From: Mucidula mucida
Taxonomy: Eukaryota > Basidiomycota > Agaricomycetes > Agaricales > Physalacriaceae
Direction: 5' to 3'
DNA length: 37,972 bases
Assembly (NCBI GenBank): GCA_015501055.1
Contig: JADNYV010000328.1
Coordinates: 1 to 37,972 of the forward strand
Below the pieces are notes generated by a model. It saw nothing but the letters and a program-made list of their open reading frames with translations. It was not told where the DNA came from and did no database searches. The first letter of the stretch is position 1. Each line of letters starts with the position of its first letter. Shown here piece after piece: positions 20,779 to 31,628 of the stretch. The position numbers and the translations under genes were made by a program.

Positions 20779-21204
20779 TCACCTTACATTATGGAATAGT
20801 ATTCCTTCTACCTATATTTTCCCGACACAACGTTGTACTTTGCTAGCATTGTACAAACACACATGAGTTACACGATTCTCGTCGCGTTCGATCATGTCCT
20901 GGATAATAGACTTCTGTGCACACATTACCAGCGAAGTATATGAAAGGAAGATAGTATGTACCAATCAATTGCTAAGAGATTCGAAGCGAAGATACAGTCG
21001 GTCTATTATTTCCGTTCTGCCTTGCTCGTTCGTTATTCAGTGCTGGCATCGCTTTGCTTTCGTACGCGATCCCCATGCAACTTCCTCCGCACTGGAGCAC
21101 CATACACCTTGCTCATGGTAAGGGAGGTCCCAAAGAGCTACAAGTTGATGATAATCATCAATAGGAACTTGTTCTCGGTTTTGTATCTCGAGGGTGTTCT
21201 CCGG
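20779..21204. other. Downstream of copy B, nothing recognised
   Basis: 3' flank of copy B. No coding exon was recognised before the FunK1 relic and LTR that follow. Confidence 0.4.
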
Positions 21205-21880
21205 CACGTCCCGTTGATATCAGGATGGAGGGCCTTCACGCGGGGCGACTGTTATGGAATGATTGTAGCCTTTCCTCGGTAAATGAATTATCTCTCATTA
21301 GTAGAGCATTCTCCTGTTTTCAGTTAATGATCAGTAGGCGCTAGTTACTCCTTTTATCCTTTCTTGACCACGGTGTGACTCATCGCCTCAGTATATAAAG
21401 ACGTTCAACACATTGTAGACCCATGATTACAACTAATTATATTACTTTTGTTCACACTTGCGAGATCAGACGTTGCCCGAACAAAACCTCTAAGTACCTA
21501 CGAGATCAGACTTCGTACGTACGCAACTATCACTCTCGACACAAGCGCGGTCAGACTGTGCGTCGAAAACAACTTCATTCACACTATACTACACACTGCT
21601 GTTCGTTACAGCTCTCACTCGTAACCGAACCCTCGCCTCGGGCACCTACGCGACTCAACCAATTTTACACGTTTTCATAACAGCGATGCCCAGCACTGTG
21701 ATGTCGCGCCTGCACCCGAGCCCGGCTATACACCCTTCTCTTATTTCCCAGGAAACAAGCTGCATCCATCAGTGTTAGGGAAAGTGCCAGGTTCCTTGCG
21801 TGCCCAACTCAGCACAAATGAGGTACCTCCCGTCGTGGAAGAATCTGAGGAAATCCCTGCAACACGCATTGACGACCAAA
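21205..21880 (+). pseudogene. FunK1 exon relic interrupted by a solo LTR
   Basis: 21205-21249 reads like the codons for MDILQDV...FKRGD (for example atatcaggatg and acgcggggcgac). 21683-21880 continues with the codons for AQHxDVAPAPEPGYTPFSYF, KLHPSVLGKVPGSLRAQL and NEVPPVVEESEEIPAT, close to copy D exon 3. A 433-bp LTR lies exactly between the two. No other exons of this copy are seen, so it is a fragment that was already an isolated piece or became one after insertion. Confidence 0.75.
21250..21682 (+). mobile_element. Solo LTR (433 bp)
   Basis: It begins TGTTATGGAA and ends TTTTCATAACA, giving the inverted tips TGTTATG/CATAACA with canonical TG...CA ends. The five bases on each side, gcgac (21245-21249) and gcgat (21683-21687), differ at one position and fit a 5-bp target duplication. 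Removing the LTR and one copy restores the FunK1 reading ggggcgacgcccagcac found in copy D. A TATATAAAG motif at 21392-21400 is a plausible LTR promoter. Strand is assigned from that TATA. No internal retroelement region or second LTR is present. Confidence 0.8.
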
Positions 21881-21894
21881 TCCTCGTGGGAAAC

Positions 21895-22382
21895 GATGTG
21901 ACACTGGAGAATACGAGAGGGCAAAGGTCAGACGAACTGCGAAAGCTGTTTTGAGTCGTTGACCGCGGTGGATGCAGCGTGGCGCACTCAGTCATTCAGA
22001 TAAGAATTTCCCGCAGATGCCTACTTTCGAATGCTAATGCCACTGCTGCAGATCTTCAAGTTTTCGCAGCTTTCCAAGGACTGCTCAGGATCAACTGTAT
22101 TGAAGAACAACTCACAAAGGTCTACTTATCTCGCATGCTTAACGTCGATTCTCACCAGTAATTGCCTTCTGAAAAGATCCAAAGGCCCGTGGTAAAGTAT
22201 AGAGTAATGTATCCTGTAATGCTGCGGAAATTCTGTCCGTGTCCAGATAGCTGCAGTTATTGTGTGGCAAGATGGATTGTTGACCAAACAAGTGAACAGT
22301 CACGGGACAGGAACAAAGGTCGAGCCATGTGAGACTTGAGTTTCTTTGCTCTAGTACATCATTAAGATTCATTATCTTACAC
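21895..22382 (+). repeat. Direct repeat upstream of FunK1 copy C
   Basis: Counterpart of 13985-14436. It contains the same gtcgttgaccgcggtggatg string, the IEEQLTKVYLSR piece and the kinase 5' flank (gctgcggaa, gaccaaacaag). Confidence 0.7.
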
Positions 22383-24313
22383 ATGGCTCAGCCTGGTATG
22401 GCCCGGTGCTTCCAATCAGCTACCGAACGGCTAGCTGTTAGTCCCGCGTTCGATAACCACCAAGTAAGTTTTCCCTTCGTTATATCTTTCAATATGAATG
22501 ATTGCTGCTAGGAGTCTGAACTTTTTGTGCGCTTCGTGATCTCTACGAAGTTGTTCAACCATATCGACCCTACTGTTAGAAATGCGCCAAACAATCTTTG
22601 TCGCAAATCTGAGGTTAACGGGAAAGAGTCTTACCTCACCGCATTGTTCATCCCTGAATATGCTGTTGTTACGCATGCCACACGGGTATGCAGTCCTTGT
22701 GAATATGACCTTGTGGAGGGCATGTTCATCAGCGTGCATAACGATGTTCCCAAACATGACTGGCTCTTTGAAGGAGAAAATAAGGGAATTGGCCATAATT
22801 TCTCTGCGCTCAAAAACTTAGACAATCACCTCGCGGCAGGCAAAGCCCACGGGGATGTAGACAAGGATATCCCCTCGACCCCCGGGTCTTCTCTCGTTGA
22901 AGACGCTAGACCTTGCTCTATGGACATCATTCAGGATGTAGTTGTTATATATTGGCGCCCGGCGACGTGCGGCCCGAGACAGGATATACACCTTTCACTT
23001 ACGCCCTCAAAAACAATCCGAGCGCAGCGGTTTTGGGCAAGATGCCAGGTTCTTGGTGTGCGAAAGTTGACAAGATCGAGGCGCCTCCTAGTATGGAGGG
23101 AGATTCAAAGGAAAGCCTTCCGACATCCACCCACGACCATTCGGACCAAACCCACCGCAGAACTGTGTTCAAAGATTGTTGTAGCGATCTGTATTCACTT
23201 ATGGATTACGCCGCGTATGCTTTAGCAATGGTTCAAGTTATTCAAGGTATGTCGTCTCAAACCAAATTCTCTATCTCTTCCTGAGTATCTCTTCTATTAG
23301 CCCTCGATCATTTGCGGTTAGCTGGCTACGTTCATCAAAACATTAGCCCTGGTAACTATCTATACACCAAGGATTCGTCGGATGTGATTCAAATCAAGAT
23401 TTCGGATCTCGAGTATGCATGCCTGTATAGCACGGAGTCCCCGCATACGGCCCCTATCCCCGTACGTTGGCTTCCTGCTTAGAGTGAGCGTATTGACTTA
23501 CTTTTTCATCCGATGCGCAGGGACCGCCAGGCTTCGTGGCGGTTGAATCTCAGTGTTTACGACATATCTTCACTCCTTGGAGTGCCGCTCCACCCCCGGA
23601 ACCATTCATTTATCGAGGTGGGAAATCCACATTTTGTGGCCCAACAGTAATCAAAACGGTGGTGGTCCCAAAATGGTTCAGATTCAACTTTCTCCATGAC
23701 ATGGAATCCGCTCTCTGGTTGTTCTGGTTGTTCTGCTGGTTCTTGCTTTATAGATTGCCGTCCTCCCTCCTTGGTAATGTTTCGCACGCACAATGTGAAC
23801 GCCTTGCCAAGATTTCTCGCGAACTATTCGGGACTTCCCTTGATCCCCCAGCGATGCGAAGGCCCTTCATCGGCGGTTTCGAAGCCAATTGTTTATATCC
23901 GGAAGCCTACGAGCTGCTGCAGTCGTGTTATGAGCAGGATGTGCAGCACGGCCTCACCGTACTCCACGGCTTGATAGCTTTCCAGAGCATCCTTAGATCT
24001 TATAAAGAGGTGGAGAGTTCGACGCCTATCCCCACCGCCAAGTCATTCATGTGGGCACCGAAGGAGTTTTAGTCCGCGTATTATAGAGAGCTGCAGGGCA
24101 TCTTTTATCGAATGTCTGGGTCGCTGAATGACTCGAAGCTTTCGGCAGTGCCCATTGATCTGTTCGACCCAAGTTCGACTCGCTGAAGCGTTAGCTACAA
24201 ACGACAAAGACAGTGCGGAGGAGGAGCGTCCGAACAAGCGCCATAGAACTGATCAAAGACGGTCCAGAGCGAGGCACTCGGCTGTTACGCCGCCATTGCC
24301 CACACCGAGGTGA
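22383..24313 (+). pseudogene. FunK1 pseudogene (copy C)
   Basis: It has the same architecture as copy A. A shortened first exon (ATG 22383, MAQPGMARCF to AVSPAFDNHQ) is followed by an exon from about 22512 (ESELFVRFV), a catalytic-loop exon (about 23302-23461) and a last exon from about 23521. It shares with A the N-terminal deletion and the HQN catalytic loop (YVHQNISPGN), so these changes predate the duplication. Extra damage is present. A frameshift near 22955-22980, with loss of about 24 bp in the VTFKRGD region, moves the following PETGYTPFTYA segment to another frame. An in-frame TAG at 24070-24072 replaces the CGG codon of copy B after PKEF, and frameshifts occur near 24165-24200. Its tail still reads EERPNKRHRTDQ. 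It keeps some residues missing from A, so it is not simply derived from A. Confidence 0.8.
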
Positions 24314-24772
24314 AAAAAGCAATTTCTCTACATATATCATCGTACTATACTGTTTTCTCTCTCTCTACCTACCTCTATATAACTTACACATTATTCATGG
24401 CTTCCTATCACGAGCAAGTTCATTGCTTTAGTGCGCGCCGCTTGCCAACTCTGCGCGCCATACGTCGGGACGCCGTGACAATCGATCTACTTACGCCCAT
24501 TCTCAATCTGTTCCGTTTCACTCTTAGCGGGCTTCAGATACTCGCCCCCCACTTGTCGGGCCCCTGACAAGACAATTCATGACACCCAATGGTCATCGCC
24601 ATCGTTGAATATCTCACTTTCCAACACGAAGTGACTGTCAAGTAAAGCCCGGAAGACCTTTATAACAGTCATGCCTCAGATGAATTGATATATGTGAACG
24701 TTGCGTGCTACCAAGTAGACGTCGATGATCTACACGACTTGGGGGGCGATAAGTAATATAGGTACGTAGATT
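24314..24772. other. Tail-to-tail spacer of copies C and D
   Basis: Homologous to 16117-16581 between A and F. A short ctctct run lies near 24357-24366. No other gene was recognised. Confidence 0.65.
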
Positions 24773-27548
24773 TCAACACAAGAAAGAAATGTATGTAGTA
24801 CAACGGTGGAGTATATACAAGTTACAACGTAGATAGAAAATCACATATAAACTACTCGAGAACCAGCTTTGAACTCGTGGCTGCTTCGATCCAGCTGATG
24901 ACCGCGAAGCAAAGGGTCGAGACTTCTGCAACTTAGCGCGTTTGCTCGGTCGTACCTCCTCCTCCTCCTCCTCCTCCTCCTCGTCAGAGACTGCAGCCGC
25001 GAGCGCGACTCGCTTCAGCGGAGCGACCTGACGGATACGTGTAGCCTGTAGCTGTGAACCTTGCAAGGCGATGAAAACGTCGTAGAAGACAGACTGCAGC
25101 TGTCTATAGAATGAGGGATGAAACTCCTTGTCCGCCCACTTGAAGGAACGGTCGCTGCTAACTTGCGTCGATGCCTCCACCTGCATGTAGTATGTGGCGA
25201 GCTGCTGGAAATTATCCAGACCGCGCAATAAACTGAGGCCGTAGTCCTCGTCCTGGCCGTACAACGACGTTAAAAATCTCACAACGGCTCCAAATGTGTC
25301 GCCGTGTCCCAAAAAGCTTCCCATGAACCGGCTTCGCATACCGTTAGGAACCAAGGTGATACCGAAGAGTTCTCGTGCATATCGTCCAATGCTATCGCAT
25401 TGCGAGGCCGAAAGTCTATCAGAGATGGACTCTGGAAGTCGGTGGAGCAGCAACCAGCAGTACAACCAGAGCGCAGACTCTACGTCGTGAAGGTAGTTGA
25501 ACCGAAACCAGGGCGTATTCGCAAAATTCTGAGTTGCGACCGGAGGCCCCAGCTTCGTTTTAGGTGCATCTCGTAATCTGAATGTTGCGGACGATGACAC
25601 GCAATTTGTCCTGCTGAAAGGAAGGAACTGATGCTCCCGGCATTGGTATTCGATTGCCATGAAGCCTGGCGTTCCCTAAGCATGAAGTCAGAGAGGCATG
25701 GTGGAAATCATAAACCAAATACTTACGGTAAGAGGAACAACGTTCGATGAGTCGGCGCCATATACGCGCGCATATTCGAGATCCGAGATCTTGAGTTGAA
25801 GTTTGCCTGATGATGGGTCCTTGAAGACGAGACAGTTACCGGGACTGATGTCTCGATGAACATACCCGGCCAGGCGCAAGTAATTGAGGCCTAGATCTAG
25901 TGTCATAGGGGATAACGAGAATATGATCGTAAGCACATACCTTCTAGGAGATGAACCATCGCTAAAGCATAATCGGCGTAGTCAGAGACCTCATATAGTT
26001 GGGTGCAATGATGTGCGAAAATGATCCTGCGGTGGGTTCGCTCCGGATGGTCGCCAATGGGTGTTGCAGGGATTTCTTCAGATTCTTCCACGACGGGAGG
26101 TACCTCATTTGTGCCAAGTTCGGCACGCAAGGAACTTGGCACTTTCCCTAACACTGCTGGACGCAATTTGCTTCCTGGGAAATAAGAGAAGGGTGTATAG
26201 CCGGACTCGGGTGCAGGCGCGACATCGGCGTGCTGGGCGTCGCCCCGCTTGAACGTGACAACCACATCCTGCAAGATGTCCATGAAAAAGGGCTTAGCAT
26301 CCTCCACCAGCGAAACCTGTGGAGAGTCGTCCAATCCCAGTGCAATCAAGGGTGTACCTGCGGCGAGCCGATCGTCCAAGGTCTTGAGCGCCGCAAATAT
26401 TTCGTCGTGAATAGCTTTTTCTCCTTTGGCATCGGAAAAGAGCCAGACGTCTTTGAGAACAACGCTATTTGAACCAATGAACGTGCCCTTGATGGGGTCG
26501 TATTCGCGGACACTCCATACCCGCGTGGCACGCGTAACGATGTCGTTAGCAGCGGATTCAGCGATGAACGATTCGGTCAGGTAGAATTTCCCGTCGACTT
26601 CAAATTGGTACTGAATCTTGTTGTTCGCGTCGCGAATTCGGGTTACAGTGGGGTCGTAGCCGAGGTCGATGCGATCGGCGAACGTCATGAAGATAGCGAA
26701 GCGCACGAAAAGTTCAGGCTCCTAGTAGCGATCCATCAGATTCACTCATACGACAAAGAGAAATACCCACCTGGTGATAATCGAACGCGGGACTGACAGC
26801 GATGTGTGAACGCGAAAAATGCCAGAAACGCATTTCCACGCCCTCAATTGTGAATCCAAGGACAAAGCGACGGGAGTAGTCATTGAACAGAGTATGGTTG
26901 GCCGCTGATGCAATCTTGATTTCATTCTGAAAAGACAGTCAACGGCTGCAGGACGGAACAATAGGGAATCGTTATATCTGCGCGGTCGCTGACAATTTTC
27001 TTGAACTCGGCTGGACTGATATCCACGGTATCTGCTTTGTCGTTCTCGGAGTCTGAAACGTTTGATGTTGGCGTGCATCGTTCGAGGAGTATGAATTTAG
27101 CATCAACCATAAACGATGACCCCGGCACTTCAGAGTTCGTCGTATTAGACCCATCGCATTCGAATGTGGTCGTCCTATCGTTGAGCTTCTGGGCCTCATC
27201 GTCCCAGAGGAGACAAATGTCACCAATGGCGGCAACAATGGGCTCCAGGTTTTTGAAGATCGCGCCCTCGGTTCTACCGTCAATTATGGTGTCTGGCCAA
27301 CCTGAGTCGTTGAGGAGTTCACGCTCCTTGAGTTCGCTGATAACATGTGCAACTAGCCCGTCGTGTTCGCTGGAAGACAATTCGGGAAGAGAACAGTGGC
27401 GCTTGAGGAAGGCTATAGGACTCGCGGTCTGTACTGTATGCGCGGGTATTGTCTTTCGGAGGGCCGCGCGCTGTTGGGGAAGAGGAAGCATAGGTCCTCC
27501 TGCGTGTGAGGAGGCTGATTTGGGCCGCCGAGGAGTAGGCTGAGCCAT
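24773..27548 (-). CDS. FunK1 fungal protein kinase with damaged first donor (copy D)
   Basis: Exons are 27548-26976, 26926-26771, 26721-25941, 25890-25727 and 25675-24773, giving 858 residues if spliced as in copy B. Kinase motifs are intact: YVHRDISPGN (Asp517), KISDLEYARVY and GTPGFMAIEYQ. The tail has an encoded Glu run and RPSKRAKLQK. The last frame runs past the usual end into a hydrophobic extension (SLYVIFYLRCNLYILH) before stopping. The first intron begins AT instead of GT (26975-26974), where copy B has GAT then GTAACG. Reading through gives a stop after PLTVFSE, leaving only the N-terminal 208 residues. A GTCAGC 18 bp earlier (26993) is a cryptic donor in phase 0 that would skip six codons and keep the frame. 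It could therefore be active, leaky or dead. Confidence 0.75.
24957..24985. repeat. CTC microsatellite coding Glu run in copy D
   Basis: A nearly pure ctc repeat encodes a run of Glu on the minus strand directly before RPSKRAK. Its length is likely to vary between strains. Confidence 0.8.
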
Positions 27549-27689
27549 GTCTAAGATGAGGGTGTTGATTGTGGGAGAGATTAAAGAAACTCACGCGTGG
27601 TTTTATAGCGCGACGCTTGCCTTTGTTCGCGTCGTGACTGTCAGTTACCAAGTTGGGCTTTGTTTGTTTCTTGTTTGGTCGACAATGGC
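26431..27689 (-). repeat. Inverted repeat arm, FunK1 copy D 5' half
   Basis: Partner of 17942-19200. The arms are 1259 bp and their inner ends are about 7.2 kb apart. Differences are few and include the intron 1 donor mutation. Confidence 0.9.
27601..27607 (-). promoter_or_regulatory. TATA box of FunK1 copy D
   Basis: TATAAAA on the minus strand, at the same distance from the ATG as in copy B. Confidence 0.5.
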
Positions 27690-28680
27690 GACCCCCATTG
27701 GGCCATCACAATCGCAGGGTCAGGTAATAACCAATGTGGACTGTGGAATGACTGTGGACGGTGTGAACGGCGACTTTGTAGACACCAACAACATTCCCGA
27801 ATTGAAATCGAAATTGGCACTGAGCTCGTCGGCTTGTGGCTCATCCGAAACTCAGAGACTTCTTCAAGACTAAGACGGCCACAAACTGCGGCTTCCACTT
27901 GACATTTGTCTGATCTTGTGGTCTACCATAAACTTACTTACAGGCTATGTCAAAATGAGGCTCCAGCCAGGATGCGCTCAGAGCTAAAGAAGCATCAGTC
28001 CGGCCACTGACACTTGTGGAGAGATCACAAAGCGTGACCAGAAACAAAGGCGATGAAGTACCACAGTTGTTGCCGGCGCATATACATAACCTGCATGAGT
28101 CCTTAGGCCACTCTCCTCGATTTACGACTCTCGAGAGCCCTGACAGTCCGTTGCAGAGGATAAGTACTAGGCCGTCTGAAACCACTATCATACAAAGAGT
28201 AGACCACATGACGAGATGATGCGTATCTTCAGCGCCTGTAAGAATTCTTCCCATGCATCGCCAATTATGCCTTTTGATCTGAGCTGTAGAGAAGGCGAAA
28301 AACTGGAGTACCAAAAGATAATGAGGTTACAATGCTTGTTAGGCACTGTTTGAGTACGGTCCGAGCTAGATAACGATACTCATGATACTGTACTCTACCT
28401 ATGTATAATTTCAACGTGATGGTTCGTGAAAGCTCCAATGCTGTTCCGCTAGATATCAGATTGTCAACGCGGCGATATGTATCCAAGTTCCCATCCGCAG
28501 ATGACAGATATATATTGACAGTAGTGGTGATGTTTTCAAGTTCCAGGTATGTATCATACATCTATCTTACCTTTACACGATCAGGACAAATAATAGAGGA
28601 ATCGCGCTTTACTTACCGATGCAGAGAAAAATTCACTACTCAATATCAAAATCCGACATCGACTCCCATGTTTCAAGCTC
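27690..28680. other. Intergenic between copy D and RNase H gene 2
   Basis: 27690-27740 still resembles the copy B upstream flank (cgatcgcagggtc, tgtggactg). A 62-codon plus-strand frame from ATG 27685 lies on this promoter homology and is not called. The rest has no recognised feature. Confidence 0.35.
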
Positions 28681-30561
28681 CTATGGACGCGTACTCGTTA
28701 GCTCAAAGCTACCAACGAAACGTGCGCGACAAACCTCATATGTTACATCTAATTCCACTCCCTTTCCACCCACATGTTCGACAGAGGGTTTATTTTCTTG
28801 AATAGCAGGACCGTGCTGTTCCTCAAGGAGCTTCGGAAATAAGGGCATCGGCGGTGGTCTCAAAGCGGTCTTGGCCTCCAAGAGCATCGTCTCTTGCTTG
28901 GGCGTCATCATCGGAAACGGTTGTGCTCTCTTCCGCAGTTGTAACGTTGGGGCATCAGGTGAATCTAGATATCCAAGCATGACACCCTTTTGAATGTTTA
29001 ACAGACGCCACTGGGGATTATCCTTTGTCGGCGCAGGTTGCTCACGGTAATCCACGGTAACAGCATCTGGAGTCGGCGTTTGGTTGTAGTCGCTCTGAGC
29101 AAACGCTGTAAGGTGGTGGCACAATTATATCAGGAGTAATGTTGACGAACCGACGCTTGACTCGACGCGACCGCAGTCATGTTCTACGACACTGAGGTCA
29201 CGGCGAATCGTTGAGAGTGGAATGCACTAACCGACTCTTGACTGGCTGCGATAACAGGTTCCACAGGCACAGGCTGTCGAAGTCTGTAAGGCCAAGACCG
29301 AGTTAGGTAAACCGTTCTCTAACCAATTGCATGTCTAGATAAGACTCAGGCTGTAGAATTGGATCACCTGGTCACATTTAGTGAGTACCTTCTTCTACTG
29401 AGCGAGAACGTCTTACCATTTTCTGAGTCCGAATCGAAAGGGTCATCTTCAAGCTCTTCTCCCATATCCGCAGAATCCTCGTCAAATACAGTCGTATCTT
29501 TTGTGTCGGAATGGTCGGCTTCTGGTAGATGAACATCGTCCTATCGATGCATCAAGTACTTAGCGGATACAATGCAAGCGTAGAGGACTGACCTTCAGCT
29601 GTGTAGCAAACCCTTCTTCCATCTTAACCATTTTGCATGGTCTCGCATCCTCGTCTGAAAGATCCTCCGACTGAAGACGTTTACGTTTCCTACGGCTGAC
29701 GACTGGTGTAGGCGTGATACGTAGCTCAGCATGTCCCCGAGACAATATACGTCGGCTCCTAATTCTTGCTTGCGCTTCCTTGTCAAGATTCGAAAAGAGG
29801 ATTTCAACTACGCTTGGCCACTGTGAAGGTGCACATCCCATTCGGTTTCTAACCGCCGTTTCGATGGAAGCCCAATCTTGCTCCTCGGGTATACTGCCGG
29901 TTATTTCAGCCCCGCGCTCCGCCAAACGATCGGCTTCTTCCCCGCCGTAGGTCTCGCCTTTGTATACAAGTAGAAATTCGATTTTGACTTGGCATCGCTT
30001 TGCGTTATCGAGAAGGGCGAGTATATATCGAAAGACTGGCATGCCGTATACCTCAATATACGCCCCGTTGACGTCTGTAAAAGATGGGTTATAATATTGG
30101 GCAAATGCTATATAAATGGTTCCGTCAACATTGCAATCAAGACTGGAATGAAACTTACCCATTATGAGGCAGACACTGCTGGTAACGATAACGAACTTCT
30201 GTATTGAATCAGCATCACTGCAGTTCTTTCTTGCGCCGATTTCTTCCAGAAAATGACTTAACGCCTGAAGGACATGAAGCCGTGGACACAGTCAACGAAG
30301 GTAGCTCTTACATGCAACAGCGCTTCCCCGTAGGTTCTACATGACTTCGGACAGCGTTCAGAAATATTCCTGTCCCCTTGAGTCAGTAAATACGCGTCGA
30401 AGTCGCGAAATAAGAAAGGCGCACCGACTGTCAGAGTCTCCCCAGAATATACCACAGCCGCAAGCCAGTCGGCCAGCCCCCATCACGGTGCTGTTTGATA
30501 ACAAAGAGGCTCCCACATAAACCTCTGCCACCTCCGCATCGACAGCCGGACCCAGTAACAT
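28681..30561 (-). CDS. RNase H-fold protein lacking catalytic acids
   Basis: A paralogue of the gene at 3362-5523 with the same intron positions and phases. Exons 1-5 are 30561-30425, 30369-30312, 30264-30159, 30074-29593 and 29540-29417. Exon 3 is 106 nt in both genes. The RNase H fold is recognisable: EVYVGASLL, GCGIFWGDSDSRN, YGEALLHALSHFLEE, IVTSS, and GGEEADRLAERGAE. Compared with active enzymes, the first Asp (VYVDGS) is Gly and the third-motif Asp (TDS) is Ser, while the Glu and last Asp remain. It should therefore not cleave RNA. The C-terminal part has basic (RRKRKR) and acidic stretches. Later exons are less certain; the last probably ends at the stop at 28681 and encodes a Pro-rich segment (TPTPDAVTVDYREQPAPTKD). 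An earlier 5' exon could exist upstream. Confidence 0.65.
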
Positions 30562-31415
30562 GGCGCCAGTTCAAGTGGCCAAGAGTCGATATCAAAATTT
30601 CAAGGCGACGCGTTCATAGAAGTCTCCTAGGAGCGTGTCAGAAAGTGAAAGACGCGGATGATAAGAGAGGTAAGATGGTCTTGGTGGTAAGAGGGCAACT
30701 TCAATCATTCCTTGCCGTAATAGAGGCTGCACAGCCACCGGCCTACTTGCTCGTGCAGACAGCAGAGGTTAGTATCGGATATCGAGCACCTGTCGCGCAT
30801 CTTTAGTGCGTCCTGGTCCAGCGCCGCACAACGGCCGTTCTTGGGAGATTCAGGATCCAGTCGGACAGAATATCCTCTGCGCAACGCAGGTGCTAGAAAC
30901 TTAGAGAGACCGCGTCTTATACGGCGAGCCAAAATCTGTCTTTCGTCGTATATTCGAGCCACCTTCGCAATGCGGTAGAGCAAGATGCAGTCTGCGGGAG
31001 GGATGCGGCTATGTTATTCCTACAGATTGACACGAAGCGCGTGAAAGAATAGAATGTAGACATCTTTGAAGTTTTGTCTGTTCGAGCTACATGGCTTGGA
31101 AGGTGCTAGGAAAGTAGAGAAAGCAATCCACGACAGTCAAGAAGGAAACATCTAGGAGGCAATCCCGTCCATCAGTGGAAGTCGGAGGTACAGCGTATCT
31201 GGCTTTAACCTGAACTCTACCTCTGACCACAACGCCGCATGCTACATTCATGAATCTATTCAAGTTACGGCACAAATCAACTCCGCCAGACCACTACACC
31301 TCAAGTACATACCGTCACTGGAACCATCAGGATCTGCCCACAATTAGACGTGCTGCCGTCGAGAAGGGCCTTTGGGGACTCGTTGACTTTCCTAAAGCTG
31401 GACGTGGAATGCCTG
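30562..31415. other. Intergenic with unassigned coding-like frames
   Basis: This is the head-to-head region between the RNase H gene (-) and the orphan gene (+). A minus-strand frame at 30705-30983 (LLYRIAKVARIYDERQ and onward) looks somewhat protein-like and may be an upstream exon of the RNase H gene or a relic of another gene. I could not place it in a family. A second short minus frame lies at 31087-31275. Confidence 0.3.
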
Positions 31416-31628
31416 AGGATCCGCGCAGGTGCTAAGAATGGATTGCGACAGAGGTCGTAAGGTTGGAGTCAGTGAAATGCCACCGAATGGTGATGGCGAT
31501 AAGGGATTGCAGACGTGGGAGTGCGAGTCCACTTCACGGGACCGCTTCTTCCACGTGTCTACTCTTTCCCATTGCCTTTAAAGTTCCATTTTCGACGTTA
31601 AGTAATACCACTCTCTCTTCCTTCGACG
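31416..31628 (+). promoter_or_regulatory. Duplicated promoter of orphan gene 1
   Basis: Starting at gaggatccgcgcag, this stretch is almost identical to 33488-33703. It directly precedes the ATG and contains a ctttaaag TATA-like motif at about 31579 and a pyrimidine-rich ctctctcttcctt stretch just before the start. Confidence 0.7.

Noticed and set aside
26974..26976. AT-AC (minor spliceosome) intron in FunK1 copy D
   Set aside because: The intron ends CAG as in copy B, not AC, and lacks the ATATCCTT donor consensus. A simple GT to AT mutation explains it.
27547..27873. Plus-strand frame of 108 codons (or 62 from ATG 27685)
   Set aside because: It overlaps the promoter and the inverted-repeat arm of copy D, is homologous to non-coding flank upstream of copy B, and has no family match.
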